Shown: positions 1 to 6,734 of the stretch, one piece after another
How the letters are laid out: the number at the start of each line of letters is the position of its first letter
Numbering within the stretch: position 1 is the first letter of the stretch
Source of the DNA: CAYFZR01 sp964347835 [NCBI: uncultured archaeon]
GTDB taxonomy: Archaea > CAYFZR01
DNA: 21,220 bases
Direction: 5' to 3'
Assembly: GCA_964347835.1 (NCBI GenBank)
Contig: CAYFZR010000026.1
Coordinates: 1-21,220, forward strand
Notes under the pieces: model-generated
Seen by the model: the letters and a program-made list of their open reading frames with translations, nothing else
Told to the model about the DNA's origin: nothing
Databases searched by the model: none
Translations under genes and position numbers: made by a program

Positions 1-89
1 ATGAATTCTCGTTTCTATTATGCCTTGCTTTCTTGTTATCTATGGTAATTCTTCTTCCTTTTTTGAGAGGGGGGGTTTTTCTTGATTAA
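1..89 (+). CDS. C-terminal end of ECF transporter T component (partial)
   Basis: The frame that opens at base 3 runs without a stop to TAA at 87-89 and encodes about 28 mostly hydrophobic residues (Phe, Leu, Val, Ile), ending with a short charged tail. It overlaps the start of the ATPase gene by 8 bases, as expected for translationally coupled subunits of one transporter. In ECF importers the membrane scaffold EcfT (CbiQ type) usually sits next to the ATPase and ends in a hydrophobic helix, so the assignment is by position and hydrophobicity, not by a motif. The rest of the gene lies left of the window. Other small open frames in the same 80 bases end earlier or are less hydrophobic. Confidence 0.5.
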   Translation, partial: EFSFLLCLAFLLSMVILLPFLRGGVFLD

Positions 90-1749
90 GGTAGAAAATC
101 TAACTTTTTATTATGCAGAAGCCGATAAACCTGCTTTAGTAGATGTAAATTTGGATATTGAGGATGGAGAATTTATTCTTATAACAGGACCTTCTGGAAG
201 TGGAAAATCGAGTTTAGCTCGATGTCTAAATGGATTGATACCTCATTTTTACGGTGGGAGGATTAAAGGAAAGATAGACGTTCAAGGCAAAGATGTGATG
301 AAGCATTCTACCAAAGAACTTGCAGAATCAATTGGCATGGTCTTTCAAGATCCAGAGAATCAACTCGTGACCATGGACATTGAGAGAGAGATAGCATTCG
401 GCTTAGAAAACTTAGGATATCCGAGAGATGTAATATTAAAAAGAGTCGAAGAGTCTTTAGATACCGCAGAAATAGCTCATCTGCGTTTTAAAGCTCCTCA
501 CGAGCTTTCGGGAGGAGAAAAACAGAAAGTTGCCATAGCCTCTGTATTGGCTCTCCGTCCAGAAGTTCTAGCTTTAGACGAGCCCACATCAGAACTGGAT
601 CCTAAAGGGGCTGAAGATGTTCTCAGATTAATTGAAAGATTGAACGACGAACTTGGTATTACCGTCATACTGATTGAACATAGGTTGGACAGGGTAGCTC
701 ACTGGGTTGATAGAATGATATTAATGGATGAAGGAAGAATAATTGCAGACGGTTCTCCAAGAGAACTCCTTGCTAATGAAACAATTAGAAAAATGGGTGT
801 AGGCCTGCCCCCTATTGTTGAGTTGGTTCAAAGATTAAATAATAGGGGTATTGAAATTGAAGAGATGCCTTTAACAGTGAAAGAAGCCAGATTTATTCTG
901 AATAGACTTTTTATAAATTCAAATGTTGCTTTTTTTAAGAAAGAAGTTTTGAAAAGAGATAAAGAAATAATTAATATTGAAAATCTTTGGCATGTTTATC
1001 CTAATGGAAACATCGCCCTGAAAAACGTGAATTTAAGGATTTACGATGGGGAATTCTTGGCGATCATGGGGCGTAATGCCTCTGGTAAGACAACCTTGGT
1101 GAAACACTTGAATGGTTTGTTGAGGCCTACAAAAGGAAGGGTTAGAATATATAGAAAATCAATTGATAAAGCAACAGTCGCAGAATTAGCCAAAAAGGTA
1201 GGGTATGTCTTTCAGAATCCTAACATGCATCTCTTCGCTGACACGGTCGAGGAGGAAGTCTCTTTTGTCCTTAAGAATCTTGGATATTCTAAGGACGAAG
1301 TATCTTGTAGGGTTGATAGTGTTTTGGAAAGATTTCATCTTACTGAGTTAAGGGATCAATATTCGCGTAATTTAAGCGGTGGTGAAAGGCAGAGGATAGC
1401 CTTGGCATCCGTCATTGTAGCCGAGCCTAAGATACTGGTTTTAGACGAGCCCACCAGAGGCCTAGAATACAGGCTTAAACAAGAGTTGATGACCTTTTTG
1501 AATGAATATAGGCTCAGCGGTAACACGGTGATCCTGGTGAGCCATGATGTCGAAACTGTAGCGAGACATGTTGATAGGGTTGTTTTATTAAGTGAAGGGA
1601 GGATACTGATAGATGGACCTAAAAGAGCTGTTTTGTCAGAAGCATTATTGTTTTCTCCCCAGATAAATCGATTGGTTCAATCTTTTAAAAAATACAATGT
1701 TCCAGAAGACTTATTGACTGTAGATGATGTTTTGAGTGTTTTACCATGA
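82..1749 (+). CDS. ECF transporter fused double ATPase (EcfA-EcfA')
   Basis: This 555-aa protein carries two complete ABC ATPase domains in one chain and powers an energy-coupling-factor importer at the inner face of the membrane. Domain 1 (about 1-235) has Walker A GPSGSGKS at 36-43, Q-loop Gln89, signature LSGGE at 142-146, Walker B ALDEP at 164-168 and H-loop His200. Domain 2 (about 296-530) has Walker A GRNASGKT at 330-337, signature LSGGE at 431-435 and Walker B LVLDEP near 452-457, with GLE in place of the usual GLD in the D-loop. Single-domain ECF ATPases are about 280 aa, so this is a fusion of the usual EcfA1/EcfA2 pair. The start is TTG at 82, 6 bases after a G-rich Shine-Dalgarno (GAGAGGGGGGG, 65-75). 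It overlaps the preceding T-component remnant and the S component downstream (ATGA). The substrate is not evident. Confidence 0.93.
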   Translation: MIKVENLTFYYAEADKPALVDVNLDIEDGEFILITGPSGSGKSSLARCLNGLIPHFYGGRIKGKIDVQGKDVMKHSTKELAESIGMVFQDPENQLVTMDIEREIAFGLENLGYPRDVILKRVEESLDTAEIAHLRFKAPHELSGGEKQKVAIASVLALRPEVLALDEPTSELDPKGAEDVLRLIERLNDELGITVILIEHRLDRVAHWVDRMILMDEGRIIADGSPRELLANETIRKMGVGLPPIVELVQRLNNRGIEIEEMPLTVKEARFILNRLFINSNVAFFKKEVLKRDKEIINIENLWHVYPNGNIALKNVNLRIYDGEFLAIMGRNASGKTTLVKHLNGLLRPTKGRVRIYRKSIDKATVAELAKKVGYVFQNPNMHLFADTVEEEVSFVLKNLGYSKDEVSCRVDSVLERFHLTELRDQYSRNLSGGERQRIALASVIVAEPKILVLDEPTRGLEYRLKQELMTFLNEYRLSGNTVILVSHDVETVARHVDRVVLLSEGRILIDGPKRAVLSEALLFSPQINRLVQSFKKYNVPEDLLTVDDVLSVLP

Positions 1750-2450
1750 AAATTAAAAGATATTATGTCTTTTTTGCATCATTAATCCTTTTTGCCATTC
1801 TTTGTTCTGCTACACCCTTATTTGGGTATGATGTGCTTAAGGTAAATTGGGGTTTAGCCATACTTATTTTATCTTTTTTAGCCATAGTAGCTTTTTTGTT
1901 TAAATTTGAAGAACATTCCACGAATTCTAAGCAAATAGCTATTATATCTATGTTAGGGACTCTTTCATCTGTTTCTAGGGTACTTTTTTCCGCTGTTCCC
2001 GGTATCCAGCCATCCACCTACATTATTATTTGCTCCGGATACGTTTTTGGACCTACAGCGGGGTTTATGGTTGCATTTATAACTGTAATGGTTTCAAATA
2101 TTTTCTTAGGACACGGTCCTTGGACTTTTTTTCAAATGATAATGTGGGGTGTGGTAGGAGTTTCAAGCGGATTTGTTCGTAAGTTAGGATTTAATTTTTC
2201 AAAGAAGAAATTAATAGCCTTTGGCGTATTTTGGGGCTATCTCTTTGGATGTATGATGAATCTTTGGTACTGGATTGCCTTTATCTATCCCTTAACAGTA
2301 AAAACATTCATGGTCGTCCAAATCAATAGTCTCTGGTTTGATACGTTACATGCAACAGGAAATGCTGTTTTTTTAGGAATTTTAGGTAAAAAAACCATTA
2401 TCATACTGGATAGATTCAGAAAAAGATTTGACATAGAGTTTATAGATTGA
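1746..2450 (+). CDS. ECF transporter S component (substrate-binding membrane protein)
   Basis: This 234-aa integral membrane protein has about six hydrophobic segments: two near the N-terminus, then a cluster after residue 60. The core contains the ECF S-component signatures of an Arg-containing helix (SVSRVLF), a PGIQPSTYI stretch, FGPTAGF, and GHGPWTFFQMIMWG. I recognise this pattern from archaeal S components annotated only as 'ECF transporter S component'. It would bind a vitamin-like substrate and plunge it through the membrane with the T component and ATPase. The start ATG overlaps the ecfA stop (ATGA), so the two are translationally coupled. No riboswitch is visible in the operon part in view, so the substrate cannot be deduced. 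Length is normal to slightly long for S components (about 180-220 aa). Confidence 0.85.
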   Translation: MKIKRYYVFFASLILFAILCSATPLFGYDVLKVNWGLAILILSFLAIVAFLFKFEEHSTNSKQIAIISMLGTLSSVSRVLFSAVPGIQPSTYIIICSGYVFGPTAGFMVAFITVMVSNIFLGHGPWTFFQMIMWGVVGVSSGFVRKLGFNFSKKKLIAFGVFWGYLFGCMMNLWYWIAFIYPLTVKTFMVVQINSLWFDTLHATGNAVFLGILGKKTIIILDRFRKRFDIEFID

Positions 2451-2491
2451 TAACGAAATTTAATTTTAATTAATTAACTACACACTCTTTC

Positions 2492-2505
2492 TAATTTTTA
2501 AAAAA
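2492..2505. terminator. T-tract pair between convergent genes
   Basis: Between the S-component stop and the convergent gene at 2516 lies T5 followed directly by A6. Either strand therefore presents a run of 5-6 T just after a stop codon. Archaeal RNA polymerase terminates at such T-tracts, so this could serve both genes. There is no strong hairpin. Inference from position and composition only. Confidence 0.45.
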
Positions 2506-2515
2506 GATGTCCCTA

Positions 2516-2920
2516 CTAACTCATCGACTTTAGTACCAACTCACAATAATCTTCTCCGTCCGCTATTCTTTTTTTAACTTCAACCTCTAGGTCATAGTGC
2601 CTTCCTATCTCTCCCCAGTAAGAGTCTGTAAAGTGACAAAAAAGTTTATTAGGGCTTTTTTTGTTGAATGGACACTCAAACATTCTGATTATAATCCTAT
2701 TGCCTTTTTCTTCTATTTTAAATTTCATATCGTGTTTGGCCATCACATCTTCTTCAATTAATTCTTTGAGGTCTTTAGGGCACCTCCTTTCAATCAACAA
2801 CTTTGCTGTGTTCTCTCCAGTTTTTCTCATTAAAAATGAGACATCTTTCCCACGAAATTCTTCTATTACAGATACTAAGCCAGTAAGCCAGTCTAACAAT
2901 AGATTTTCTCTGCCTTTCAT
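2516..2920 (-). CDS. V4R/MetOD1-like small domain protein
   Basis: This 134-aa soluble protein begins with a helical segment (LLLDWLTGLVSVIEEF). It then has a central part ending in an ECPF motif, a second Cys about 15 residues later (LFCHF), and a C-terminal DGEDYCEL motif. Two Cys in the middle plus a late acidic-Gly-Asp-x-Cys element followed by a beta strand is what I associate with the V4R (4-vinyl reductase) fold and the related MetOD1 sensory output domain of methanogens, which bind small ligands or metals. It stands alone here, without a histidine kinase, PAS or HTH domain. An in-gene start at ATG 2920 is preceded by GGGA, with an A/T-rich TATA-like stretch near 2949-2958. The family assignment is tentative; the ORF is well supported. 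Confidence 0.6.
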   Translation of the reverse strand: MKGRENLLLDWLTGLVSVIEEFRGKDVSFLMRKTGENTAKLLIERRCPKDLKELIEEDVMAKHDMKFKIEEKGNRIIIRMFECPFNKKSPNKLFCHFTDSYWGEIGRHYDLEVEVKKRIADGEDYCELVLKSMS

Positions 2921-2980
2921 TTATTCCCGAGTTCAAGGTAACTCAAAGATTATTTAATTTTTTTTATCGAGAGGAAAAGA

Positions 2981-3328
2981 TCATCCTAACCTTATTTTTA
3001 CCCCGCCTACTATGGAAGCGATTATGTTATAGACCAAAGCCATTATCGCGAGTATTATGCCTCCAAAAACCCCGTATATAACAGAACCGATTAGGGTTGC
3101 AGCCACTCCTATGGCAAAGGTCGTGGCTCCTCCTCCTGTTGGCAATCCACCAAACTGTTGATAAACGGGAGGCACAATTGCACCGCCTGGTCCGAAAGCC
3201 AATATAACTGCCCCAATTATACCAAAAATCAAGAAGATAACGAAATAAAGAACGAAAGAAATCTTGAATACTGAAAAAATGCCGAAACGTTTAATTTCTC
3301 TCTCTTCAAACAAATATTTCACCTCCAT
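2981..3328 (-). CDS. DUF3566-family membrane protein
   Basis: This 115-aa protein has two or three hydrophobic helices: about 20-47, then a Gly/Ala-rich pair near 72-108. The layout matches DUF3566: a short charged N-terminus, then SVFKISFVLYFVIFLIFG, a loop with GPGGA/GGLPTGGG, a second membrane block ending in YGVFGGIILAIMALVYN, and a final short strand with GGVKIRL. The family's role is unknown. A TATA element at 3349-3356 centres about 25 bases upstream of the ATG, so the mRNA is probably leaderless. A GGAGGTGA lies inside codons 1-3 and could alternatively drive initiation at the TTG codon 6. It diverges from the PfkB kinase gene. Confidence 0.8.
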   Translation of the reverse strand: MEVKYLFEEREIKRFGIFSVFKISFVLYFVIFLIFGIIGAVILAFGPGGAIVPPVYQQFGGLPTGGGATTFAIGVAATLIGSVIYGVFGGIILAIMALVYNIIASIVGGVKIRLG

Positions 3329-3348
3329 TCTCTTATGCGACTTTTAGA

Positions 3349-3356
3349 TATATATT
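3349..3356 (-). promoter_or_regulatory. TATA box for the DUF3566 gene
   Basis: An alternating A/T octamer, read on the minus strand as AATATATA, is centred 25 bases upstream of the ATG at 3328. This matches the archaeal TATA-to-start distance expected for a leaderless transcript. Confidence 0.5.
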
Positions 3357-3372
3357 AATTTTGATTCTAAGA

Positions 3373-3380
3373 TTTTATAA
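3373..3380 (+). promoter_or_regulatory. TATA box for the PfkB kinase gene
   Basis: TTTTATAA is centred about 26 bases upstream of 3402, which puts the start of transcription a few bases before the ATG at 3406. It supports that ATG over the upstream in-frame TTG at 3361, which lies before the TATA box and could not be on this transcript. Confidence 0.5.
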
Positions 3381-3405
3381 GGAAGAAAAAACATCATTAA
3401 TATTC

Positions 3406-4287
3406 ATGAACTTAAATATCATATTCTGCGGACACATTACCGATGATATCTTAGAAATTAAAAACGAAAGGAATTACAGCATAGGGGGATCTGTAACATA
3501 TGGATCTTTTTGTGCTTCAAATCTCGGTTTAAAATGTGGAATTGTTTCTAAAGTTGGAAGAGACTTCAAACTTGATGAATTTATCTCCCGCGGTATAGAT
3601 GTTGATGGTGTGAAAAGGAATGAGCATACAACCACATTCGTGAATTCCTATGGTATCGATTCTAGAAGGACTCAGAGGGTTATAAACAAATGTACCAGCA
3701 TTACCACCGATGATGTGCCTGAGAAATATAAAGAAACAGATTATTTTCATTTAGGTTCGGTATTAGACGAGATTTCACTTGAAATAATTCAAGAATTAAA
3801 GCAAAAATTCTTATCTTTAGATCCACAAGGATTCTTTAGAAAAATCAAAAATAATTTAGTATTACCGAAAAAATGGGAAGATATGGATTTATTTCTAAAA
3901 TACATCGATTTAATAAAAATAAGTTCTGAGGAATTGATTAATATTTCTGAATATGAGGAATATGCAATTGAAAAGATGAAAAAATATTGTGATATAATTA
4001 TTGTAACAAAGGGCGAAAAAGGATCTACAATTTATGAGAAAAAAAGGATAGACATTCCGGTTATACCACCCAAAGAAGTTGTGGATCCAACCGGGGCGGG
4101 AGACGCTTATATCGCGGGTTTTCTTTATAAGTTTATTAAAGGGGAAGATATAGAAAAATGTGGATTATTCGCCTCTTCCTCAGCATCCTTAATTTTAGAA
4201 GGTCTTGGATGCTCAAAAATACCAACTGAGAAGGAAGTAAATCTTAGATTGAAAGAGTACTTAAACAATAAATATATAAATCTTTGA
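3406..4287 (+). CDS. PfkB-family carbohydrate/nucleoside kinase
   Basis: This is a roughly 293-aa ribokinase-superfamily enzyme that transfers phosphate from ATP to a hydroxyl of a sugar, nucleoside or related small molecule in the cytoplasm. The N-terminal substrate part has GGSVTYGSFCASNLG and a KVGRD turn. The C-terminal ATP part has VTKGEKGS and the family signature DPTGAGDAY, whose Asp is the catalytic base and whose GAGD forms the anion hole. Family length is 290-320 aa. The substrate cannot be read from sequence. I chose ATG 3406 because a TATA box at 3373-3380 predicts transcription starting just before it; the in-frame TTG at 3361 would add 15 unlikely residues. tRNA-Gly follows 18 bases downstream. 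Confidence 0.88.
   Translation: MNLNIIFCGHITDDILEIKNERNYSIGGSVTYGSFCASNLGLKCGIVSKVGRDFKLDEFISRGIDVDGVKRNEHTTTFVNSYGIDSRRTQRVINKCTSITTDDVPEKYKETDYFHLGSVLDEISLEIIQELKQKFLSLDPQGFFRKIKNNLVLPKKWEDMDLFLKYIDLIKISSEELINISEYEEYAIEKMKKYCDIIIVTKGEKGSTIYEKKRIDIPVIPPKEVVDPTGAGDAYIAGFLYKFIKGEDIEKCGLFASSSASLILEGLGCSKIPTEKEVNLRLKEYLNNKYINL
4273..4280 (+). promoter_or_regulatory. TATA box for tRNA-Gly inside the end of the kinase gene
   Basis: TATATAAA lies in the last codons of the PfkB gene. Its centre is about 26 bases upstream of 4302, so a transcript would begin about 4 bases before the mature 5' end of the tRNA at 4306. The tRNA therefore probably has its own promoter embedded in coding sequence. Confidence 0.55.
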
Positions 4288-4305
4288 TGTAAGACCAAGT
4301 TTTGA

Positions 4306-4377
4306 GCGGCCGTAGTCTAGTGGTTAGGACTTTGGCCTTCCAAGCCAATGACCCGGGTTCGAATCCCGGCGGCCGCA
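4306..4377 (+). tRNA. tRNA-Gly (anticodon UCC)
   Basis: A complete cloverleaf is visible. The acceptor stem GCGGCCG (4306-4312) pairs with CGGCCGC (4370-4376), and the discriminator A is at 4377. The D-arm contains the GG of TAGTGGTTAGGAC. The anticodon stem TTGGC/GCCAA encloses the loop CTTCCAA with anticodon TCC at 4339-4341. The T-arm is CCGGG-TTCGAAT-CCCGG. The bases after the discriminator are CCT, so CCA is not encoded. There is no intron. UCC reads GGA and, by wobble, other Gly codons. Confidence 0.97.
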
Positions 4378-4404
4378 CCTGACTTTTCACAAATAATGTT
4401 ATGC

Positions 4405-4740
4405 TCAAATAAATTTTCTAATTAACTTTCGGGTGTAGGAGAATATGTAGGCATAAATAACTCCGCCTACCGCCCAACTAAACACAGAAACTATGAAAAA
4501 CCAAAAAGTCAGAATTTCGATATGCGATTCCCCTATTATCAATAAAACAGGATAAAATAAACCAAAGAGGAATAAAACTGTGATAGGATAAACAGGGAGA
4601 TAAAAGAAGGTCACAGTAGGACCCAGATATTGCGAAGGATTTGATTTAGCCACCAATGAACAAGCAGAAGACGCTAAGATTCCGATTAATAGACCGATTA
4701 TCAGGCCTTTCTTCCACAATCTAAGATCAGAAAGTTTCAT
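4405..4740 (-). CDS. Small three-helix membrane protein, unknown
   Basis: This 111-aa protein has a basic N-terminus and three predicted membrane helices (about 12-31, 45-70 and 77-101), ending in a basic tail (YTRKLIRKFI). The N-terminal helix contains SSACS, which resembles a lipobox-like stretch, but the other helices argue for a polytopic protein. No family is recognised. A GGAAG Shine-Dalgarno lies 9 bases before ATG 4740. The gene starts 25 bases after the MazG-like gene and probably is the last cistron of the kor operon; it converges on tRNA-Gly. Confidence 0.65.
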   Translation of the reverse strand: MKLSDLRLWKKGLIIGLLIGILASSACSLVAKSNPSQYLGPTVTFFYLPVYPITVLFLFGLFYPVLLIIGESHIEILTFWFFIVSVFSWAVGGVIYAYIFSYTRKLIRKFI

Positions 4741-4765
4741 GATGTCATCTTCCTTCTTAAGAAAC

Positions 4766-5089
4766 TTAAAATCTATTCCTAAATTTATTTAGTCTATTCT
4801 TTATATGTGGTTCTCCCCAACCTTCAACAATCTCTTTAACATTCCTTTCCAAATATTTTTCCTTTAACTTCTCAGACACTCTTATTTGGTATAAATTTGC
4901 GATTGCCACTGTAGAGAAAATTATATCTGCTAATTCTTCTTCTATTGCCTTCTTTTCGTCTTTTTTAATGGCATCTGCCAGTTCTCCTATCTCACTCATC
5001 AAAACAGTAGTTAGAAAAAATGGGCCACTCTCTCTATCAAAATCACCAAATATTTCATTCATTCTCTTCTGAAAATTATCTAAATCCAT
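4766..5089 (-). CDS. MazG-like nucleotide pyrophosphohydrolase
   Basis: This protein of about 107 aa has the all-alpha NTP pyrophosphohydrolase pattern: an ExxE pair (SEIGELAD), then about 15 residues later EELADI, the metal-binding ExxD. These enzymes hydrolyse nucleoside triphosphates to monophosphate and pyrophosphate, often as house-cleaning of damaged nucleotides, using Mg2+. Length is typical of single-domain MazG-like proteins. ATG 5089 follows the upstream stop by one base (TGATATG), implying translational coupling; an in-frame TTG at 5101 would overlap the upstream gene and is less likely. It belongs to the korDABC transcript by spacing. The true substrate is unknown. Confidence 0.8.
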   Translation of the reverse strand: MDLDNFQKRMNEIFGDFDRESGPFFLTTVLMSEIGELADAIKKDEKKAIEEELADIIFSTVAIANLYQIRVSEKLKEKYLERNVKEIVEGWGEPHIKNRLNKFRNRF

Positions 5090-5090
5090 A

Positions 5091-5384
5091 TCAATCGCCA
5101 AATAGAAATCCTACACCTTCTTCAACCTTTTCTTCCTCACCTTTAATTGCTTCTATGACCTTATTACTCTCTTCTTCTTCAACAAGATTCGCTAGTTCTT
5201 TAAGTTTCTCTTTAGCCTCCTCAATTATCTTAGTGGGAGCCGTCAAGTATAGATAGTATCCAGTTTTATCCAACCCTAACGTCTTCGCCTCCTTTAGATA
5301 GACGGTATGCCTAACGAAAGGATCCTTCTCCACTATTGATTTAACTTTTTTGTAATTTTCTTTCTCTACATAAAAGACAGGCAA
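5091..5384 (-). CDS. Conserved-looking 97-aa protein in the kor operon, unknown
   Basis: This acidic protein starts with a strand (MPVFYVEKEN). It has a mid-region DPFVRHTVYLKEAKTLGL followed by a hydrophobic strand TGYYLYLTAP, then a long charged amphipathic helix rich in Glu/Lys (about 50-82), and ends GVGFLFGD. I do not recognise a family. The start is TTG at 5384, supported by a GGGGGTGA Shine-Dalgarno overlapping the korC stop. The TGA stop is one base from the MazG-like gene's ATG. Tight packing between korC and MazG suggests co-expression. Possible roles such as an assembly or regulatory factor for the oxidoreductase are guesses. Confidence 0.75.
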   Translation of the reverse strand: MPVFYVEKENYKKVKSIVEKDPFVRHTVYLKEAKTLGLDKTGYYLYLTAPTKIIEEAKEKLKELANLVEEEESNKVIEAIKGEEEKVEEGVGFLFGD

Positions 5385-5388
5385 CTCA

Positions 5389-5919
5389 TCACCCCCTCAG
5401 AAATTCTTTTGCATATTTAACCCCTTCTCTTAAGGCCTTCAGATTAATATCTATAAATGCCTCGGGAAGAGTCTCATATATAGCCTTTTTTAACACACTT
5501 TCATCCACGATATTATCTATAACGGAGACAGCACCTAGCATTATTACGTTTGCCACCATTTTGTTTCCTACTTTGTGGGCGAGATTTGTCGAAGGAACCT
5601 TGTATGCATTTTCGTCTGTAAAAACAAGATCTTCATCTACAAATAAAATTCCATCTTCCTTTAAGAGTATTAGATTTTTTTCAAATTCTTCTTGGTGCAT
5701 TGAAACATAGAGGTCTAATTCTCGAGCCTTTGGATAGACTATATTGGTCTCTGATATGATTACATCCGCTTGAGAGAAAGTTCCTCTTTTTTCTGCTCCA
5801 TAACTTGGGGTCTGAGATACGTAGAATCCCTTGAAAGATGCGCTTCTTGCATAAAGTAATGCCATGAGTATTATACCCTGTCCACCTATGCCTGAAAATT
5901 TAACCTCTTTTTTTTGCAA
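5389..5919 (-). CDS. korC: 2-oxoglutarate:ferredoxin oxidoreductase, gamma subunit
   Basis: This 176-aa gamma subunit of a four-subunit 2-oxoacid:ferredoxin oxidoreductase has the family N-terminus with G-I-GGQG at residues 10-15. A TPSYGAEKRGT segment that contacts the CoA/alpha side follows, with a QADVIIS strand after it. The complex converts 2-oxoglutarate, CoA and oxidised ferredoxin to succinyl-CoA, CO2 and reduced ferredoxin (or runs the reverse, reductive direction). Length (about 175-190 aa) is normal. The start is TTG at 5919; no Met occurs before the conserved GxGGQG, and a GAGGTGG sits about 8 bases upstream. The gene overlaps the end of korB by 20 bases. Assignment to Kor rather than Vor or Por rests mainly on the alpha and beta subunits next to it. 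Confidence 0.9.
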   Translation of the reverse strand: MQKKEVKFSGIGGQGIILMALLYARSASFKGFYVSQTPSYGAEKRGTFSQADVIISETNIVYPKARELDLYVSMHQEEFEKNLILLKEDGILFVDEDLVFTDENAYKVPSTNLAHKVGNKMVANVIMLGAVSVIDNIVDESVLKKAIYETLPEAFIDINLKALREGVKYAKEFLRG

Positions 5920-6733
5920 TCTCCATCCACCTCAGCATTTGAATCCTCTCTCTAAACTCTCTAACTAAACCGTGTCTATCTCTATCAGCGAACTCTCCTA
6001 TGATTATCCTTTCTTCTAGCCCTAAGAATGGCTTTTCTTCTTCCATCTCTTTAATCTTCTCTTTCCTTACTGAGTTTTCTCTGAACCACTTCATCGCTTC
6101 ATAACCCTCTGGCATTAAGTTATAAACTCCAAATACCGTGGGACATTGAGTTAAAACTTCTATAAATCTAAATCCTTCTTTATCTAAGGCTTTTTTTATT
6201 GATTTTGTTATATCGTTTGCGTGATAAGTAGTCCATCTCGCAACGTAATTTGCCCCTGCTGCATCCACCAATTTTACCATGTCAAATTCGGCCGCAGTAT
6301 TTCCGTAGGGTGTTGTCTTAGTTATCGCCCCACTTGGGGTCGTTGGAGCCATTTGACCCCCCGTCATAGCAAAGATTCCGTTGTTAATGCAAATACAGGT
6401 GACGTCTATATTCTTCCTTGCAGCATGTATCAGGTGATTTCCTCCTATTGCTGCCAAGTCCCCGTCGCCAGAGAATACGATTACATCTAACTCAGGATTT
6501 GATAACTTAATTCCAGTTGCAATAGGTATGGCTCTTCCATGAGGAGTATGGATGGAATCAGCGAATACGTATCCACCCGTTCTTCCGGTACATCCGATTC
6601 CAGAAACTAAAACTGTCTTATCTGAATCTCTATCCGAGATCGCCCTCAACAAACACTTCAACACAGTCCCTATACCACAACCCCTGCACCATATGTGCGG
6701 GAGCCTATCACTTCTTATTAAGTCTGAATACAT
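5900..6733 (-). CDS. korB: 2-oxoglutarate:ferredoxin oxidoreductase, beta (TPP-binding) subunit
   Basis: This is the 277-aa beta subunit, which binds thiamine pyrophosphate and an iron-sulfur cluster. Visible elements are Cys16 and Cys19 (WCRGCG), Cys48 (GIGC), the TPP/Mg motif GDGDLAAIGGNH followed about 25 residues later by INNGIFAMTGGQ, and a late Cys in TQCPTVFG, which together provide the expected cluster ligands. The SPTTP-like APTTPSGAITKTTPYGN stretch and the absence of a long C-terminal extension fit the archaeal KorB type. ATG 6733 is chosen because it directly follows the korA stop (TGAGATG) with AGGAG upstream; an earlier in-frame start at 6787 would run 50 bases into korA. The usual Pro between the first two cysteines is Arg here, which may be of no consequence. 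Confidence 0.93.
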   Translation of the reverse strand: MYSDLIRSDRLPHIWCRGCGIGTVLKCLLRAISDRDSDKTVLVSGIGCTGRTGGYVFADSIHTPHGRAIPIATGIKLSNPELDVIVFSGDGDLAAIGGNHLIHAARKNIDVTCICINNGIFAMTGGQMAPTTPSGAITKTTPYGNTAAEFDMVKLVDAAGANYVARWTTYHANDITKSIKKALDKEGFRFIEVLTQCPTVFGVYNLMPEGYEAMKWFRENSVRKEKIKEMEEEKPFLGLEERIIIGEFADRDRHGLVREFRERIQMLRWMEIAKKRG

Positions 6734-6734
6734 C

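Noticed and set aside
1763-2017. Open frame on the minus strand under the S component
   Set aside because: Antisense shadow of a clear membrane protein gene; no start signal.
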